DNA of 64,000 nt from Cephalotus follicularis. Its lineage: Eukaryota > Streptophyta > Magnoliopsida > Oxalidales > Cephalotaceae. Position numbers and translations under genes: made by a program. The stretch covers positions 1-64,000 of the forward strand of contig BDDD01005660.1 in the NCBI GenBank assembly GCA_001972305.1. The letters run 5' to 3'. The notes beneath the pieces were generated by a model. It saw only the letters and a list, made by a program, of their open reading frames with translations, made no database searches and was not told where the DNA came from. How positions within the stretch are numbered: position 1 is the stretch's first letter; the number at the start of each line of letters is the position of its first letter. Below, one piece after another: positions 1 through 10,720 of this stretch.

Positions 1-1130
1 TAAAAACAATGAATAGAACACGAATAATCACGGCCAACCAACCAATCACACACACGGTCCATACGAATGCACACCCTCCATCCTAATTGATCTTTAGTAA
101 AGAAAAAGTTATTTTCGAGGAAGGTGTGAGGGTGGGATGGCGTGCTAAGTTTGTGTGTGAAATGGGACAGATCATCCCATTGAACTTCCAAAATCGAATC
201 AATGTCCCCATCGTCCAACCAACTCAGAATTTCCTTTTGCGTGGCCTTTAATTCCTCGAACTCTCTCAAGCATTCCATGAAGTTTTTATCAAAATCTTCA
301 TCAAAGTATGTTTGGTCAGGCGTAGCGAGTTTGTGTGTGTAATGGGATAGATGATCCCATTCACTATCCGATGTGGGCTCATTAAGCTTACTTTCTAACC
401 ATGCTAACGCTTCCTCGTTCTCTAGCCACTGCAATCTATCCTTTTGCTTAGCTTCCTCTACCTCAAATGCTCTCCTGAAATTGCGATCAAAGTCGATATT
501 AAAATACGAATCATTGGTATCAGGAATCGAGCGAATCACGTAGACATCATCAAATTCAGATTGATGCTTTCCCAATCGGAAAATGTTAAAATCCATTGAC
601 GACTTTCCAAAACTCAACTTCATGAGACCATTTCGGCAATTAATCAATGCATTACTCGTGGCCAAGAATGGTCTACAAAGGATAACTGGGATTTGATCTT
701 TTATATTCACAACAGGCTGGGTATCTAATACGACAAAGTCGACAGGAAAGAAAAACTCACCAACCTTCATCAAAACATCCTCAATTTTCCCTCGCGGCAC
801 TTTTACCGACCTATCAGCTAATTGAAATTTTGTGGTGGTCAGGAGCAACTCTCCTAAACCTAGTTGCTCAAAAACTTTCGAAGGTAAGAAATTCACACTT
901 GCTCCTAAATCGAGCAAGGCATGATCGATTTTGGTGTTACCAATAACACAAGAGATTTTCGGGCAGCCAGGATCTTTATACTTTCGCATTGTGGGTTGCG
1001 AAAATATTGCACTAATGTTGGCTGCCAAGAAAGCCTTTTTTCGGAGTCTGAAGGATCCTCTTTTTCGTGCATAAGTCTTTTAGGACTTTTGCGTAAGAGG
1101 ACACCTGTTCAATAGCTTCAAGCAATGGAA
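1..1130 (-). pseudogene. pol: Protease and start of pol, Athila-like
   Basis: The minus-strand sequence around 880-930 encodes the retropepsin-type active-site tract (DLGASVN-like). It is preceded by the KYKDPGCP-type tract and followed by an LQLADR-type tract. The same string of motifs occurs on the plus strand at 44760-44960, so the two are members of one family. Positions 1-560 hold the acidic spacer that in this family lies between protease and reverse transcriptase. The reverse transcriptase would lie beyond position 1. The coding sequence is broken. Confidence 0.7.
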
Positions 1131-1164
1131 TATTGATTTGGACTTGTTTGAATGTATTGATGAT

Positions 1165-2241
1165 CTATTCCATTGCGGGGGCTTTCTTTTCTAATCTCTT
1201 AGGAAAAGGAACTGGGGGATCAAATGAACATTTTGGTATTTCCATTAATTGTTCCTTTTCTTCTTTTTCTTTTTCTTTCTCTTCTCTAACTTCTTCTTGC
1301 ACATTCAAATTTGTTGGTTGCGCAAAGGAGTCAACCAACTTGTCTTTTAATTCTTTATGCGCAAATGACTCACCCAACTCCTCGCTCGAATTTTCTATTT
1401 TATCCGCTGGTTGGTACTCACTTCCACTTCGCAAGGCAAATGCTTGATCGGATGGGCCGGAAGAAGATGAGCATTGCGGATTTGATTGCGGTTGGATACG
1501 ATCAGGCTGAGTCATATTCGTCCTAGGATTCGGTTCGGGTTGGGAAGGCATCTTCCCTTTTTCTCTTGTATGCACCGCAGATGCTAGCTGAGAGATTTGC
1601 TTTTCTAGGTTATGCTGACTAGTCATCACAGTGCTCATCAGAAGTTCCATGCTCTTTTCTAACGACGAAATCCTAGATGTATCTTCCCTTGGGTTCAACA
1701 ATCCAGGTAATTGTTGATTTTGGAATGGATTTTGTGGGAAGGATTGTTGAACATTGTTTTGCGGGAACCTTTGAAATGTTTGTTGTGGTGCAAACTGGCT
1801 AGGGAAGCTCGAAGGTTGTCCCAAAAAGTGTGGAAGTGGGGCACCAACGCTAGAAGGCTGCCCCGAAAAGCTTGACTGTCCTCCCATGTTTTGCCCTTGA
1901 CTCCATGAGAAGTTTGAATGATTTCGCCAACCCGGATTGTAAGTGTTACTATACGGGTTGTATTGGTTCATTGCGGACACATTCTCATGAGTATATTGGC
2001 TGTCAATATAGATTTGGCATTCTTCAAAAACATGGTTTTGGGACTGGCACCAAGAACACATAGGGGTGCTTTGATTGATTTGATTTACTTGTGTGGAACC
2101 CCTAATAAGTGATTCTAGTCTCGTCATGAGACTGTCTAACTGTGCCTCTTTAGCAACTGCTCCTTCTATAACGTACCCTTTATTTGGTAATGCTCTCTCA
2201 GAAACTTGAGTGGACTCCCACTCCCTAGTTCGCTCACCCAA
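1165..2241 (-). pseudogene. gag: Gag C-terminal region, Athila-like
   Basis: A 358-residue minus-strand reading frame. It has a zinc knuckle C-x2-C-x4-H-x4-C (C62, C65, H70, C75) that would bind viral-type RNA in the capsid. This is followed by a long Asn/Gln/Phe/Pro-rich tract and an acidic Glu/Lys-rich tail. The order knuckle, then NPYSNTYNPGWRNH, then Q-rich tract is typical of gag in the plant Athila group. The N-terminal capsid part is not present next to it, so the piece is partial. It reads into the protease region on the same strand. Confidence 0.75.
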
Positions 2242-2255
2242 ATCTAAAAGGAGAA

Positions 2256-3222
2256 AATAAAGTGTGTGCGAAGGCAGAAATATTGAAGAACAAATAAAAT
2301 ATTCAAGGATTTTTTATTGATGGAATTGAAACAATAACAATCTAGGCTTTGTTCTAACCCAAAACCCTAAAGAAACTAGCTACAAAACATTAAGAAAATA
2401 AAATTACAAAAGAAGGTGGGAGAGAGGCGGCTGTTGTGTTGTGCTCTCCTTTTTTTTTTGCCGCCGCCTCACGTTACAATATATATATACTGCCCATAAC
2501 CCTAAAGCATTAATAATTATCCCATTTGTAAAAACAATCAAAGCTGATAATTTTTAATTTCCTTTCTTTGAATTGCGGTGCATGTGCTGAAGACTTGAGG
2601 AATGTTGAATGGGCTGATTGTCGTGTAATGCATGCATGGGCTGAAGATTAAGGCGTTGGCGCATGGATGAAGGCTTGATGCGCGCAATGGATGGCTTCAT
2701 GGACGCTGCAGGCGTTGAAGTCTTGATGAATTGCTTGATGGTGCGCATGTGGGCTGATTCATGCATGGCCTGCATGAATACAAAGTATGGATGCTAAAGG
2801 GGCTTCACTTCGGGCGTCAAAAATTGTTATTAAGAATTGATGGCACTTTAGTAATAAACAATTAAGACATAATTATAATCAAAATTAGTTTTTGAACTGT
2901 ATCTCTTCATCTGGACTCCAGAATGGATTGGCCCAAGAACAAAAAGTTCTTCAAATAATTTTATGAACAAAATGAGCCCAATATTCAATATCTTCCGAGC
3001 CTTAAAGCTTGACTTCTATCGTTTAAGTGGGTGTACTCTTTAACCGATTTTTGATTTCAAACCATTTTAACTCGAAAAGTAGCGTTTTATCTCCATTTTC
3101 TCTTATTCAGTAATAATTGACATAATACCTGAAAATCAAATAAACACAACCACAGTAGCCTATTCCAAGCATAAAAATATAACAAATATATCATTAAAAA
3201 TAACACATTTGTATGCTAAACA
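2256..3222 (-). repeat. LTR (element-sense 5' LTR, partial) of Athila-like element
   Basis: Two blocks match the LTR at 51837-53293. The first 110 bp (3222 down to about 3110) corresponds to 51837-51950. The block from about 2350 down to 2256 corresponds to 52595-52690. Block order and spacing are similar in the two copies, so this is the same LTR family though not the same subfamily. Gag sequence follows directly at 2241. Confidence 0.65.
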
Positions 3223-4033
3223 CACTCCCATTTCAATTACTCCCGACTTAGTTGCCGAAATATTAGGAATTCCTAATGAGGGAATTACTAACTTTCATGA
3301 CATCGACAAAACGGAGGCCCTGGGAATTTGTCTAGAACAACCTAATGTCAATCTACTTATGAATGTGACTAGTAGTCATTTTCCAATTGCCTCTAGGATC
3401 ATTCTACTTCTTGTAACAAACAATTTTCTCCCAAAAGAAGGCTCGCACACCCTCCCTTCCGAGCGAGACCTTAAATTCGTCGCTTGTGTTAAGAACGGAA
3501 CCCCAATTAACCTTCCCTATTTTATTGTCAACCATCTTTTGTCTAGACCAAATCACACTCCATATCCTATGCTTCTCAGTAGGATCATTTCGACTGTCCT
3601 TGCTTCACTTAACATAGATATTCCGGATGATGAGCAAAGTGTTAAACCTTCCCATAAGCAATTGGTGAACAAGGCAGGCCTTAGATTGTGTAACATTGTA
3701 TTTGAGGAAGGTGAGTGGGTCAAGATGAAAGGAAGAGGTAGAGAGCAAGCAAGAGAGCAAGCGGATGTTAGGGTTGGAGATGATGACGATGATGATGAGG
3801 ACGATCCTCAACAGTTTGAGATGCGTCCGAGTGTTGGCCCGAGCAGCAGCAGCAGCAGGCCTACCTTGGAGTCTCTTCAGGCCAGGATGGATCTTGCCCA
3901 AGCAGACATTGAATATCTTAAAGGGCAAATGCACCAGTTCAGCGAAGGACAAGCCAATATCCTTCAAGGTCAGGCGGATCTCCGACAGGGACAAGCGGAC
4001 ATCATTCAGATGCTTCAAAACGCTTTCCCATAG
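3223..4033 (+). pseudogene. SIRE-type extra (env-like) ORF, partial
   Basis: The open frame enters from inside the Athila-like LTR, but only sequence from 3223 on belongs to this gene. The first ~170 residues (ITPDLVAEILGIP onward) resemble the 'putative plant transposon protein' domain often found in the third ORF of SIRE-type copia elements. Then follow an Arg/Glu-rich stretch, a poly-Asp/Glu run, a Ser run and a C-terminal helix with repeated QGQAD units likely to form a coiled coil. The ORF stops 620 bp before the LTR, the usual place for the env-like ORF in this lineage. An envelope function has never been shown for these proteins, and no clear signal peptide or membrane span is visible here. 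Confidence 0.65.
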
Positions 4034-4652
4034 CACCCTCCTCCCTCTTGAGCTTACATTTGCATTATCATGTTTTTCTCTTGTATTGCAAAAACTTTGT
4101 TTTGTAATGGTTGATAAGCTTTGTAAAAGACAAGTTATGTTGGTTAATGCATTTGATGTTTCTTAAAGTATTTAAGGATAAAATGCTTTGATTATTATTG
4201 TTTTATGAATGTGGTTTATGATTGAGGATTTATGTGTTGACTGCCAAAGTGTTTTAATGTTTAATGCTTATATTTATTGCATTGCTCTTATTGATAATAT
4301 TGTATGTGAATGCATAAGTTGAGGGGGAGCTCCTCAGAGCTTTCGTCTCTCTTTTTGTAGTTTGACAAAAAGGGGGAGAGATATATATTTTGCACATTAC
4401 ATTGCATCGAGGTTGGGTTGCATAAATGAAATTGAATGCATTTTGGGAATATATGCTTTAGGGAATATATTGCAAATATTGCATATTGATGAGATGAATT
4501 GTAATCTTGCATTGAGCAAGTGTATTTTGATATGACATGTGCCTTGGATATGCCTATATTGGTAAATTTGGACTTTGGAACTAAATTGGGTAAAATTTGG
4601 CAAGATTTATGCAAAATATGCATGTTTTGTCAATCATCAAAAAGGGGGAGAT
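4034..4652 (+). other. 3' noncoding region and polypurine tract of SIRE-type element
   Basis: AT-rich, no gene. It contains two purine tracts, AAAAAGGGGGAGAG at 4367-4380 and AAAAAGGGGGAGAT at 4639-4652. The second directly abuts the LTR and would prime plus-strand DNA synthesis. Duplicated purine tracts of this kind are common in SIRE-type elements. Confidence 0.7.
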
Positions 4653-5923
4653 TGTTGGCCTTTGCCACCCCGATTAATTGCATTACATATGTTATTTTGA
4701 TGATTAACAAACGTAGATTACTTGTATGCATAATTTTTTTAGTTATAACTGCATATACTCACTTGATTTTATGTCCAAAGTTGTGCCAAGAACTTTTATG
4801 CAGATACAGGACAATCCAGCCGACTGGTGAGCAATCCAGTCGACTGCCCAAGGTTAAGTAGTCGACTCCCAGAGGATGTAGTCGACTGTTTCTTCAACCA
4901 AACTCAGAATCTGCAGGAACACCAATCCAGTCGACTTCCACAAGGGTCCAGTCGACTGCCAGGCAAATCCAGTCGACTGCCACAGGGCATCAGTCGACTG
5001 CCATGGGTACAATTTCAGGCAGTAGCTTCTGTAACATTTTAACACCCAATCCAGCCGACTGAAGCAGGGGACCAGTCGACTGCCAGGGGATCCAGTCGAC
5101 TGCTAGGGAATCCAGCCGACTGTTTTCAATTGTGCAAAATCAGGCAGTAGCATTTGTAATCTCCAATTTCAGCTTAACAGCCGACTGGAACAGAGCAACC
5201 AGTCGACTGCCAAGCACACCAGTCGACTGCCTACAGAATCCAGTCGACTGCCCAACCCCAATGGCTATATTCAAATGTACGCGTCATCAATCCAGCTGAC
5301 TGCCGTCCAAATCCAGCCGACTGGATTTGTAACAGACAGTTAAAAATAGATTCGTTGGAGGCACACATATATAAGGAAATTTGGAGCTCTTGCACAAGTG
5401 ATCAAGCATTCAAGTCACATATTCTCTCAAGCTATCTCAAGTACAATACCAAGATTTCAAACAATCAAAAGAGATCAATCCAAAGCAATCCTACACATTA
5501 CAAAGCTTTACATTTTACATTCCATATACACTAGAAGCTTTGTTAGAATTTGAGCTTTATTGTAAACAAATTCACTACGAATTTGTAACTCATTAAACAC
5601 TTATTTCACTCATACAAGAGAGGTTGTCTCTTATATTGCTCGGTTGGAGCAAAGTTGTAATTCGCTTGGTTGGAGCGAAAGTTGTTGGAGCTCGGTTGGA
5701 GTTTCAAGCCCGGTTTGGGGCATACCTAGTGAAATACTCAAGGGGAGGCCTTGGGGAGTGGACGTAGGCGGTTTGCCGAACCACTATATATCCGTTTGCA
5801 ATTCTCTAAACCCTACACTCTTTACATCTCCGCAATTGTGTGTTTGTGTTAATTGAATTATTTTGTGGTATAATTGCTAGTAATTTTTATATGTCTATTC
5901 ATCCCCCCTCTAGACTTCCTACA
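4653..5923 (+). repeat. 3' LTR of SIRE-type element
   Basis: 1271 bp, TGTTGG...CCTACA, immediately after the polypurine tract. It contains a TATATAAGG promoter-like box near 5366 and a palindromic repeat array (4815-5334) upstream of that box. The right boundary is set by the pyrimidine-rich end (ATCCCCCCTCTAGACTTCC) typical of this lineage. The partner LTR is outside the window, so the target duplication cannot be checked. Confidence 0.75.
4815..5334 (+). repeat. Array of ~18 palindromic CAG(T/C)CGACTG units in LTR
   Basis: By eye, about 18 copies of CAGTCGACTG or the variants CAGCCGACTG and TAGTCGACTG, each embedded in a longer AATCCAGTCGACTGCC-like unit, spaced 15-60 bp apart over 520 bp. 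The core CAGTCGACTG is a perfect 10-bp palindrome. The array lies upstream of the LTR TATA-like box, in U3. The copies are dispersed, not a strict tandem array. Confidence 0.85.
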
Positions 5924-6274
5924 ATCATAGTCAATATAATATCTACAGATATCCAATTGACTTGAAATTTTGCATGAATGGTCTATATTAATAGAATATC
6001 AAATCCAATAGTTGTATTTGAAAAATGCAATTTACAAGTACGACAATTATGTGACATTGTACTTAAGTTGGGTGTAGTATCACTCCCATAAAATAATCCA
6101 TATATATATATATTAGTGATTATTTATTAAATTATATAAATTATATATACATATGTACAACACTATATATTTATATATAAATACAAACTGAATATATATA
6201 ATGATGCCAGAAAAAACCTAGTGGTGCGATCGTAGATCCGTGGTGGTACCGAAGCAGTGGCGCTGCTGTGCGAT

Positions 6275-6431
6275 AGAGAGAGATAGAGACGGAGTCAGAG
6301 AGAGAAAGAGGGGCAGACATAGCGAGAGAGAGAGAGAGAGAGAGAGATTTACCTGTGACGCTTGAGGAAGACAGGGACGGTTGCCGAGCTTGAGAGAGAG
6401 AGAGAGAACAAAGAGAGAGAGAGAGAGAGAA

Positions 6432-6470
<39 letters not shown>

Positions 6471-6475
6471 CGGAG
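6275..6475. repeat. (GA)n microsatellite, interrupted
   Basis: Several GA runs broken by short unique pieces, the longest near 6391-6470. Reading frames across it are simple-sequence artefacts. Confidence 0.9.
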
Positions 6476-6565
6476 AAAGGGGATGCTCAGGTTGTGCAAA
6501 GAAGAAAAAAAAGAGGGGCTGCTCAGGTTATGGCAACCGCAATAGCAATTTCCCATGCAATCTCC

Positions 6566-6640
6566 ATAGGGCCCTAGTTTTTAGGGCCCTATAGGGGATT
6601 GCCTTTACGTGTAGTAGCGATTGCCTAGCAATCGCTACTA
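6566..6640. repeat. Two adjacent perfect hairpins with GCGATTGC motifs
   Basis: ATAGGGCCCT at 6566-6575 pairs with AGGGCCCTAT at 6583-6592. TAGTAGCGATTGC at 6612-6624 pairs with GCAATCGCTACTA at 6628-6640 across a 3-nt loop. GCGATTGC-like words recur in both orientations to about 6780. The pattern resembles the subterminal repeats of a CACTA or similar DNA transposon, but no matching terminus was found. Confidence 0.7.
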
Positions 6641-7581
6641 TCAACTACTTTAATCGCTATAGTAGCCTGACAAATTTTTTCAAATTTAATGGTACAGTAG
6701 CGATTGCTTAAAGCAATCTCTGATGGCTATAGTTTTGATTGCGTAGTTGCGATCGCCAATACTGCAATAGCTACTAATGTTGTTTCTTTTAGTTAAAGAT
6801 GATACTTTTAATTAATCAAGTTGTGTCAAGTTCATTTAATTTCGCATGCTTAATTCCTTTAAACAAAAATAAATATACAAAAAATGGAACAAAATCCAAA
6901 TAAAAATAAAAAAGAATAAATGTAAAAATGCATAGACATACAAGTGTAGTCGTAGTCTTAGATACACATCATGCCAAGTCTATTTATTTTAACAATCAAT
7001 AGATTTTTATGAGACTTACACTATTCGTGTTTGAAACTTAAAAATAACTTGACATCCAAATGTATTCAAAGATATTGTTATCACGATATTTCATACTATA
7101 TCCATCATTGGGTGATTTCAATTCAATTTTAGTTAAAGGTCAATATGCAATTCATACACAAAAATCGATTGATCAAATATTATGACAAAACACATATTTG
7201 TACATCAAAACAAAATATAGGAAATATAATTTACCTCTCGACGTTTCCTTAACGAGATCGACAATCTAAAATCAATAAGAGTTATTTTTAAAAATAAAAA
7301 AACTATAAGAAAACACAAACGATGAAATGATCAATAAAATTAGTGCGGGGAAGAAAAAAAAAACAATCCAAACATAAAAATGGGTTATAAGAGGAATTAA
7401 AACTGTAAAATAATGATACAAAGGAAAATTGAAATAGTAACCCAAAACAAAGTCATCAATGGAAGATGGAGGTTGTTGTTTTTGAAAGTGGGTATAGCGC
7501 CTGAAGTGGGTCAAGTTATGGGTCGCTTCCTTTTTCTTTGATTTTTTTTTCTCTCGGTTCATCTCCGTCCCAATATCACCG

Positions 7582-7602
7582 TCTCTCTCTCTCTCTCTCT
7601 CT
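7582..7602. repeat. (CT)n microsatellite
   Basis: About ten CT units in host sequence 120 bp left of the Tat-type insertion. CT runs like this are common in plant 5' untranslated regions, but no gene start is recognised here. Confidence 0.85.
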
Positions 7603-7725
7603 GTCTCGGTTTCTTTTGTTTGCGATGTTGATGATTTGGGATTGGTTTTTGGGGGCTGGTTCTTTGTGGCGTTGAGTTGTTTGAAGGCTAACAGTGACCG
7701 TTGATGTTGACGGTGGATTGGGTTT

Positions 7726-8184
7726 TGATATGGAAAAATTCACCCATTATTAAGGCACTGACACGTCTCCAATAAGATCCCACAAATAAAGCGCCAAATC
7801 TCATGGAGATAACGCACTCATTCAAAAATAGGGAAACGCCTAACAGATTCAGCCGTTTCCTAGGGACATTAAACTCCTCCACAATACAAGCTGTTGAGAA
7901 ACAATCACGGCTAGGTAAGCCTATAAATACCCATAAGAAAAACTACGCAAGGGTCAAGCAATTTGCCATTTACATAGACTATTTCCTCTGCACTTAACTG
8001 ACTTGAGCATCAGAGTGTCCCTGGGAGGAAAACCTCCTGAACTTTCGATATATTGCTTTCTCTTTGTGCAGGGAACACTAAAGAACATAAACCCAAAATC
8101 ATCCTCAGAGCATTCAATGTTTCCTCCAACAAATCAAACATTCACACGTGGAGGACTGTTGTATAGTTGATTTCAGCATCAACA
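7726..8184 (+). repeat. 5' LTR and primer site of Tat-type element
   Basis: 459 bp, TGATAT...ATCAACA, with CCTATAAATA near 7919 as a TATA box. The primer-binding site TTGGCGCCGTCTGTGGGAA starts at 8186, one base after the LTR. This is the conserved site of Tat-type elements. Its first bases match the tRNA-Asp end, but the priming tRNA is not certain. Confidence 0.9.
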
Positions 8185-8234
8185 GTTGGCGCCGTCTGTG
8201 GGAAACGACGTTAGTTGTTTTAATTCATTCAACA

Positions 8235-9849
8235 ATGCCTCCGAGAAAAACCAAAGATGTCGCTGCCGCTCCCTGTCAAGCTCCTCTGACTAGAGAGCTT
8301 TCAACCAGCGCCTCCAAGAGATAGGGAGGCTCACCACCTTGCTAGTAAACAACTTGGATAGCCAAAATCAGGCTGGACCAAGCATACTACCCTTCCAGAA
8401 TCAGGCTGGACCAAGCAGACTAGCCACGGAACTACAACAGCCTCAAGTGGTTAGGCGGAACCCGCAAAGAAGGGCCGCGTGCCCTCGAAGGCGGTCGAGA
8501 TTGATACATCTTTGCGAGCAGAGTCATCCAGAGCTAGGGACTACAACTATGATCCCCAGCAGGACTTACCCAAGCAAGATCTGATAGAGGAGGACTACTT
8601 GGATTACTCAGCAACTGCAGAAGAGCCTCCTGCACGTTCTTACTCTTCTCGTAGGACTGAGTCAAGAGTGAGGAGCATATCAGACTACTCGGTCAGACCA
8701 GGGCCATCTCAGGTTTCTAGCAAGACTAGGAACCTGGAGGATATTGAGCAGACCATGAACAAGAGGTTTGCAGAGATAGAGAGGAAGCTCATAGGAGTCG
8801 AGCAAACTATGGGGTACCTATCAGATGTGAGGCATCTAAACAGCACTCCCTTCGCTCCAGAGATCCTAAGGGAGCGCATGCCAAGGGGGTTTAAACTTCC
8901 CACATTCAGAGAATATTGTGGGTCCTCTAACCCAATACAGCATGTGAGGTACTACACTCAGATTATGCTGGTGCATAAAGCCTCAGATGTGGTCCTCTGC
9001 CATGGATTTTGAGCAACTCTGATAGGAGTAGCTCAGACGTGGTACGCCACGTTACCCCCCAAATCACTGGAGAACTTCGAGCAATTCAACGAGATGTTTG
9101 TCACCAAGTTCCTAAACAGCACCACATAGAGAAAGAATTCAAATCATCTGATCAACGTGGTGTAGGGAAAGAATGAATCCCTCAGAGACTACCTAACTCG
9201 ATTTAATAAGGAGTCTCTGATGGTCTAGGATTTGGAGCCTTCTTTTGCTCTGGTATCTTTGAATAGCGGGTTGAGAGACAACTCGACATTCACCTTCTCG
9301 CTGATGAAGAAGCCAGCCCATGACATGGTAGACCTCCTCATAAGAGCAGAGAAATATGTGAATGCAAAGGAAGGGTTGGTGGCTAGGAAGCAGAAGACTT
9401 CCTGGTCTGATCAACAGGAGAAGGAGGACCACTCACGAAGTGCTCTAGCGAAGAAGCAAAAGAGAAAGGAGAGGCCAGAGCTGACAAAGGATGACCAGAG
9501 GCATAAGCTCTCCAAGAGGGAGGAGTCACCAAAAAGGGGAACACCAATCCCCAACTACAACAATTTTGCCCCTCTCTTGGAGTCGCGGACCAGAATACTG
9601 GCAGTGGAGAAGGACAAGATCCCAATCCAGTGACCAGCACCATTGAGATCCCTAGCCGAGAAGAGGGACTTAACCAAATATTACCGATACCACCATGATC
9701 ATGGGCATGATACGGAGGAGTGCTGCCGTTTGAAGAATCCGATAGAGGATTTGATTCGCAAAGGTCACCTTAGGAATTATGTGGATAGAGATGCTCCCCA
9801 AGGAAGGAAGGAGCGCAGAGAAGAAGCTCTACAGCAAGAAGAGGAGTAG
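8235..9849 (+). pseudogene. gag: Gag of Tat-type element
   Basis: Starts at the first ATG after the primer site (MPPRKT). Recognisable parts are the capsid-type domain at about 8860-9400 (the PRGFKLPTFREYCGSSNPIQHVRYY tract and later NSGLRDNSTFT) and the zinc-knuckle-like region at about 9660-9790 (DHGHDTEEC followed by IEDLIRKGHLRNYV). The second tract is highly characteristic of Tat-type gag. Gag would form the virus-like particle. The frame is broken in more than one place. Confidence 0.85.
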
Positions 9850-9945
9850 CAGCCCAGAGGTGTGATACACACCATCTCTGGAGGGATCACATCATGAGGC
9901 GATCACAACAGGGCTCGAAAAGCCTATGCTAGACAAACATTTTCC

Positions 9946-10568
9946 GTGCAACAATACCCGCAGGGAAAAAGGTTAAAGACTGCTAGAGAAGATGAGGTAA
10001 TATCCTTCTCAGAGGTGGACTTAGAGGGAGTACGTCTCCCTCATGATGATTCAGTGGTAGTCACTCTTCAGGTGGAGTTATTCACCATGAAGAGAATCCT
10101 CCTTGACAGTGGGTGTTGGACGGATATCCTCTATAAACATGCCTTTGATCAGTTGAGGATTCCAGAGGACCAGCTAAGGCAGGTGAAGACTCCTCTAGTA
10201 GGCTTTGCGGGGAGATGGTCTATCCATTGGGATCCATCGACTTGTCCGTCTGTGTAGGCACAACCCTCCGCCAGACCCAGGTGCAAATGACTTTCCTGGT
10301 GGTTGATACACCAAGCCCATACAATTCAATAATTGGGCATCTAGGATTGAACATGATGGAGGTGATAGTGTCAACAAGGCACTTACTCGTGAAGTTCCCG
10401 ACCAGGTATGGTGTGGGACAAGTCAGAGGGGATCAACAAGTGGCAAGGCAGTGCTACCAGACTATCATAAAGGATAAAGGGAAGGGAAAAGCCCTTCCCA
10501 TAGCAAATGTGGAGCTAAGAGGAGAGGTAGAACCCGAGCGTCCACAACTGGTAGAGGATGTAGTATAG
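9946..10568 (+). pseudogene. Aspartic protease of Tat-type element
   Basis: The SEVDLEGVRLPHDDSVVVTLQV tract followed by LLDSG is the retropepsin-like domain that cleaves the gag-pol polyprotein. A following tract (NSIIGHLGLNMMEVIVST, KFPT) is the usual C-terminal part of Tat-type proteases. It lies between gag and RT as expected. It is broken. Confidence 0.8.
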
Positions 10569-10720
10569 GTGCCTTTAGAAGAAGGCAATGCAGAGAAGGT
10601 CTTCCAGGTTGGTTCCCAACTGGGAGAGGTGGAGAAAGAGGAACTAATAACATTCCTAAAAAACAATAGAGATGTATCGCCTGGTCGACAAAGGAGGTCA
10701 CGGGGATCAGCCCAGAGGTA

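Larger units (their letters stand above)
1..3222 (-). mobile_element. Athila-like Ty3/gypsy fragment, open at left window edge
   Basis: On the minus strand, from 3222 downward, the order is part of an LTR, the C-terminal part of gag, the protease and the start of pol, which leaves the window. The LTR start (TGTTTAGCATA, reading down from 3222) matches the LTR that begins at 51837. The protease region matches 44676-45300. The element sits inside the SIRE-type element to its right: its terminal ...TAAACA ends at 3222 and SIRE coding sequence resumes at 3223. It is a broken fossil with several breaks. Assignment to the Athila branch rests on the gag zinc knuckle, the NPYSNTYNPGWRNH type of gag tract and the related primer site at 53300. 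Confidence 0.8.
3223..5923 (+). mobile_element. SIRE/Maximus-type Ty1/copia element, 3' end only
   Basis: Parts in order: an extra ORF (3223-4033), a 3' noncoding stretch, a polypurine tract at 4639-4652 (AAAAAGGGGGAGAT) and a 1271-bp LTR (4653-5923). The tract followed by TGTTGG and the phrase TTTTGATGATTAACAAAC just inside the LTR are hallmarks of the SIRE/Maximus lineage. The 5' part (LTR, gag, pol) is not in the window because the Athila-like element interrupts it at 3222. The element is incomplete. Confidence 0.8.
5924..7725. other. Host spacer, no gene recognised
   Basis: AT-rich sequence between the SIRE-type LTR and the Tat-type element. It contains a GA tract (6275-6475), two hairpins (6566-6640) with further GCGATTGC-like motifs up to about 6780, and a CT tract (7582-7602). 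Open frames here are low-complexity Ser/Leu or Arg/Glu repeats from the GA/CT tracts. The same locus continues at 24529 on the far side of the Tat-type element. Confidence 0.6.

Noticed and set aside
3209-3222. ATG at 3209 as start of the SIRE-type extra ORF
   Set aside because: The ATG belongs to the Athila-like LTR that ends at 3222; the frame runs on by chance.
4815-5334. Regularly spaced short repeats as a CRISPR array
   Set aside because: Spacing is irregular, the unit is a 10-bp palindrome inside a plant LTR, and there are no cas genes.
6171-6577. Ser/Leu- and Arg/Glu-rich open frames
   Set aside because: Products of the GA microsatellite in different frames.
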